DNA of 25,005 nt from contig QFQP01000054.1 in assembly GCA_003243425.1 (NCBI GenBank), positions 1-25,005 on the forward strand, given 5' to 3'. Source of the stretch: Archangium gephyra. GTDB taxonomy: Bacteria > Myxococcota > Myxococcia > Myxococcales > Myxococcaceae. Both the position numbers and the translations under genes were made by a program. Shown one piece after another: positions 23,801 to 25,005 of this stretch. The notes below the pieces were generated by a model. That model did not search any database. It was given only the letters and a program-made list of their open reading frames with translations, and was not told where the DNA came from. How positions within the stretch are numbered: position 1 is the stretch's first letter; the number at the start of each line of letters is the position of its first letter.

Positions 23801-24609
23801 TGCGTTGGCTGCTTGGTCTGGTCGTTGGGCTGACGTTCTTCGCATTTCCCGTCGCATCACCCGTCGACGGTCCGCTGCTCGGCTCGACCTTCTTCGCGAT
23901 CTTCGGACTGATTCTCATCGGCACGACGAAGCGGCCGTTTCGTCATGCGTTGAGGCCGAATCGTTCGGTGAAGTGGAGCGGCGTGTGGCTCAGTGGACAA
24001 TTCCCTGATCACGAGCCCACTGCGGATCTCCTGCCGTCCTTGAGCACCTACCGCGAGCTCGACGCTTCCACGCGGGGCCGCTTCGAAGAGAAGCGACGCG
24101 AACTCGAGACTACGGCGTCGATTCACTGCGGAACATTCCGGATTCGATTCGATCAGTTGCTTGAACTGCGACGACGTGAAGCTGGTCAGCTGCCGCGCAA
24201 GCACGCGAAGGCAGCGGTCGAGTTGATTCCCGCTGGTGGGGTGATGAGCGCGCTTTCGTTCGTCATCGCGCTCTTGACGTTGCGTGAGGCTGGCGCCGAG
24301 TACGTGTTCTTCGTCACGAAGTTGATTGCCGGTTTCGGTATTGGGCTCGCGATGCCGTCGCCGCGAGACCTCTCCGTCTCGTTGCCGTCATGGCGACAGC
24401 TTTGGCTTCAAGTCGTTCTCGAAGAGCGGTTGGTCTTCGCCGCGTTCGCCGGCGTGCCCGACACAGTTCTTGAAGTTCTGAGAGGGCACCGGCCAACGAG
24501 CGTGGGCTTCATTGAGTTGGTCGAGCGCGATCAACACAGTCACGTACGGTTAACGCGTGAATTCCACCACTGTGCGGTCGACTCACTCTCTCGGAACCGT
24601 CGCCGATGA
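23800..24609 (+). CDS. Unknown membrane protein
   Basis: This 269-aa protein has two N-terminal membrane helices (about residues 3-20 and 27-43), a charged soluble stretch of about 100 residues rich in Arg and Glu (RGRFEEKRRELETT, LELRRREAGQ), and two more helices (about 144-161 and 168-185). A final soluble region ends in an unusual basic tail. It starts at an ATG overlapping the previous stop and ends the operon. The last 25 or so codons lie where composition shifts toward AT-rich sequence, so the native C-terminus may have been altered by a junction there. No family was recognised. Confidence 0.7.
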   Translation: MRWLLGLVVGLTFFAFPVASPVDGPLLGSTFFAIFGLILIGTTKRPFRHALRPNRSVKWSGVWLSGQFPDHEPTADLLPSLSTYRELDASTRGRFEEKRRELETTASIHCGTFRIRFDQLLELRRREAGQLPRKHAKAAVELIPAGGVMSALSFVIALLTLREAGAEYVFFVTKLIAGFGIGLAMPSPRDLSVSLPSWRQLWLQVVLEERLVFAAFAGVPDTVLEVLRGHRPTSVGFIELVERDQHSHVRLTREFHHCAVDSLSRNRRR

Positions 24610-24710
24610 CGCTCAAGACAGCGAATTGGTACTACCGATGATTTGCACGCATTGCCAAGGTCGTCGGCGCCCGATTTCCGAATATTCTGCATTGGTTCCT
24701 TGGGGAGAGA

Positions 24711-25005
24711 CTATCCAGACAAGTATTCGAAGACTGCCTCCTGTGCGGCGTTCATTATTCGGCGCGCCCGCACTGCGCCAACTTGCGGGATTTCTTTGAA
24801 TCGTTCCTCGTCACAGTTGAGCACATCGCCGATTGTCTTAAGACCAATGTTCTTGAGGCCGGATAGTTGCCACGCGGGCAAATCTAGAACATCCAGCGAC
24901 TTCTTCATCTGATCCGCAAGAAGAAGCTGCGAGTCTGCTGCATTGAGAAGACTCTTCGCGGACGCTATTTCAGAGAAGGCGTTGTGGTTTTGCCCGAATT
25001 CGGTC
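24711..25005 (-). CDS. Partial gene with C-terminal helix-hairpin-helix domain
   Basis: The minus-strand frame is open from the window edge to a stop at 24711-24713; about 97 codons are visible and the N-terminus lies beyond the window. An ATG at 24906-24908 is inside this frame and probably not the start. The visible part has a helix (AFSEIASAKSLLNAADSQLL) and then DLPAWQLSGLKNIGLKTIGDVL, FKEIPQVGAVRARRIMNAA. This is the double helix-hairpin-helix pattern of RNA polymerase alpha-CTD-like and related DNA-binding domains. DNA here is visibly less GC-rich than the rest of the window, suggesting transfer. The role of the whole protein cannot be told. Confidence 0.65.
   Translation of the reverse strand, partial: TEFGQNHNAFSEIASAKSLLNAADSQLLLADQMKKSLDVLDLPAWQLSGLKNIGLKTIGDVLNCDEERFKEIPQVGAVRARRIMNAAQEAVFEYLSG

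Overview
The window is GC-rich and densely coded, with many 1-4 base stop/start overlaps. Gene content and style suggest a myxobacterium-like member of the Myxococcota: Ala/Lys-rich helical proteins, lipoproteins with TPR or carboxypeptidase-regulatory-like folds, a type 3 prolyl-tRNA synthetase and a LarC homologue. This assignment rests on style alone and is moderately confident. No tRNA, rRNA or CRISPR array was recognised.

Left part (1-8562): a type I restriction-modification locus on the minus strand, with order of transcription hsdR, DUF4365-like gene, unknown 368-codon gene, hsdM, hsdS. A membrane-anchored PD-(D/E)XK-like gene on the plus strand sits between the unknown gene and hsdM. 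The locus looks partly decayed. hsdM carries an apparent one-base deletion after about codon 24, and hsdS runs into what looks like an IS21-type element terminus in its second target-recognition domain. hsdR and the three accessory genes are intact. The accessory genes, above all the translationally coupled DUF4365-like/368-aa pair, are the best candidate in the window for an undescribed defence module.

Middle (8623-17667): an alanine racemase overlaps a TPR membrane protein gene. A three-gene cassette follows: a 1077-aa Ala/Lys-rich helical protein with a central hydrophobic block and repeated Asn-Pro-Gly/Glu motifs, a small lipocalin-like protein, and a single-pass membrane protein with a Cys-rich outer domain. 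The cassette is unrecognised; an effector with companion proteins is one possibility. On the minus strand, a lipoprotein gene, proS and larC form a closely spaced run that converges on the cassette.

Right part (19486-24609): a tightly coupled plus-strand run of five genes. It encodes a secreted S9 prolyl oligopeptidase-family hydrolase, a lipoprotein resembling gluzincin metallopeptidases but with Arg in place of the first zinc His, two unknown soluble proteins and an unknown membrane protein. From about 24600 the base composition becomes visibly more AT-rich. The window ends inside a minus-strand gene with a C-terminal helix-hairpin-helix (RNA polymerase alpha-CTD-like) domain, which suggests the edge of an acquired segment.
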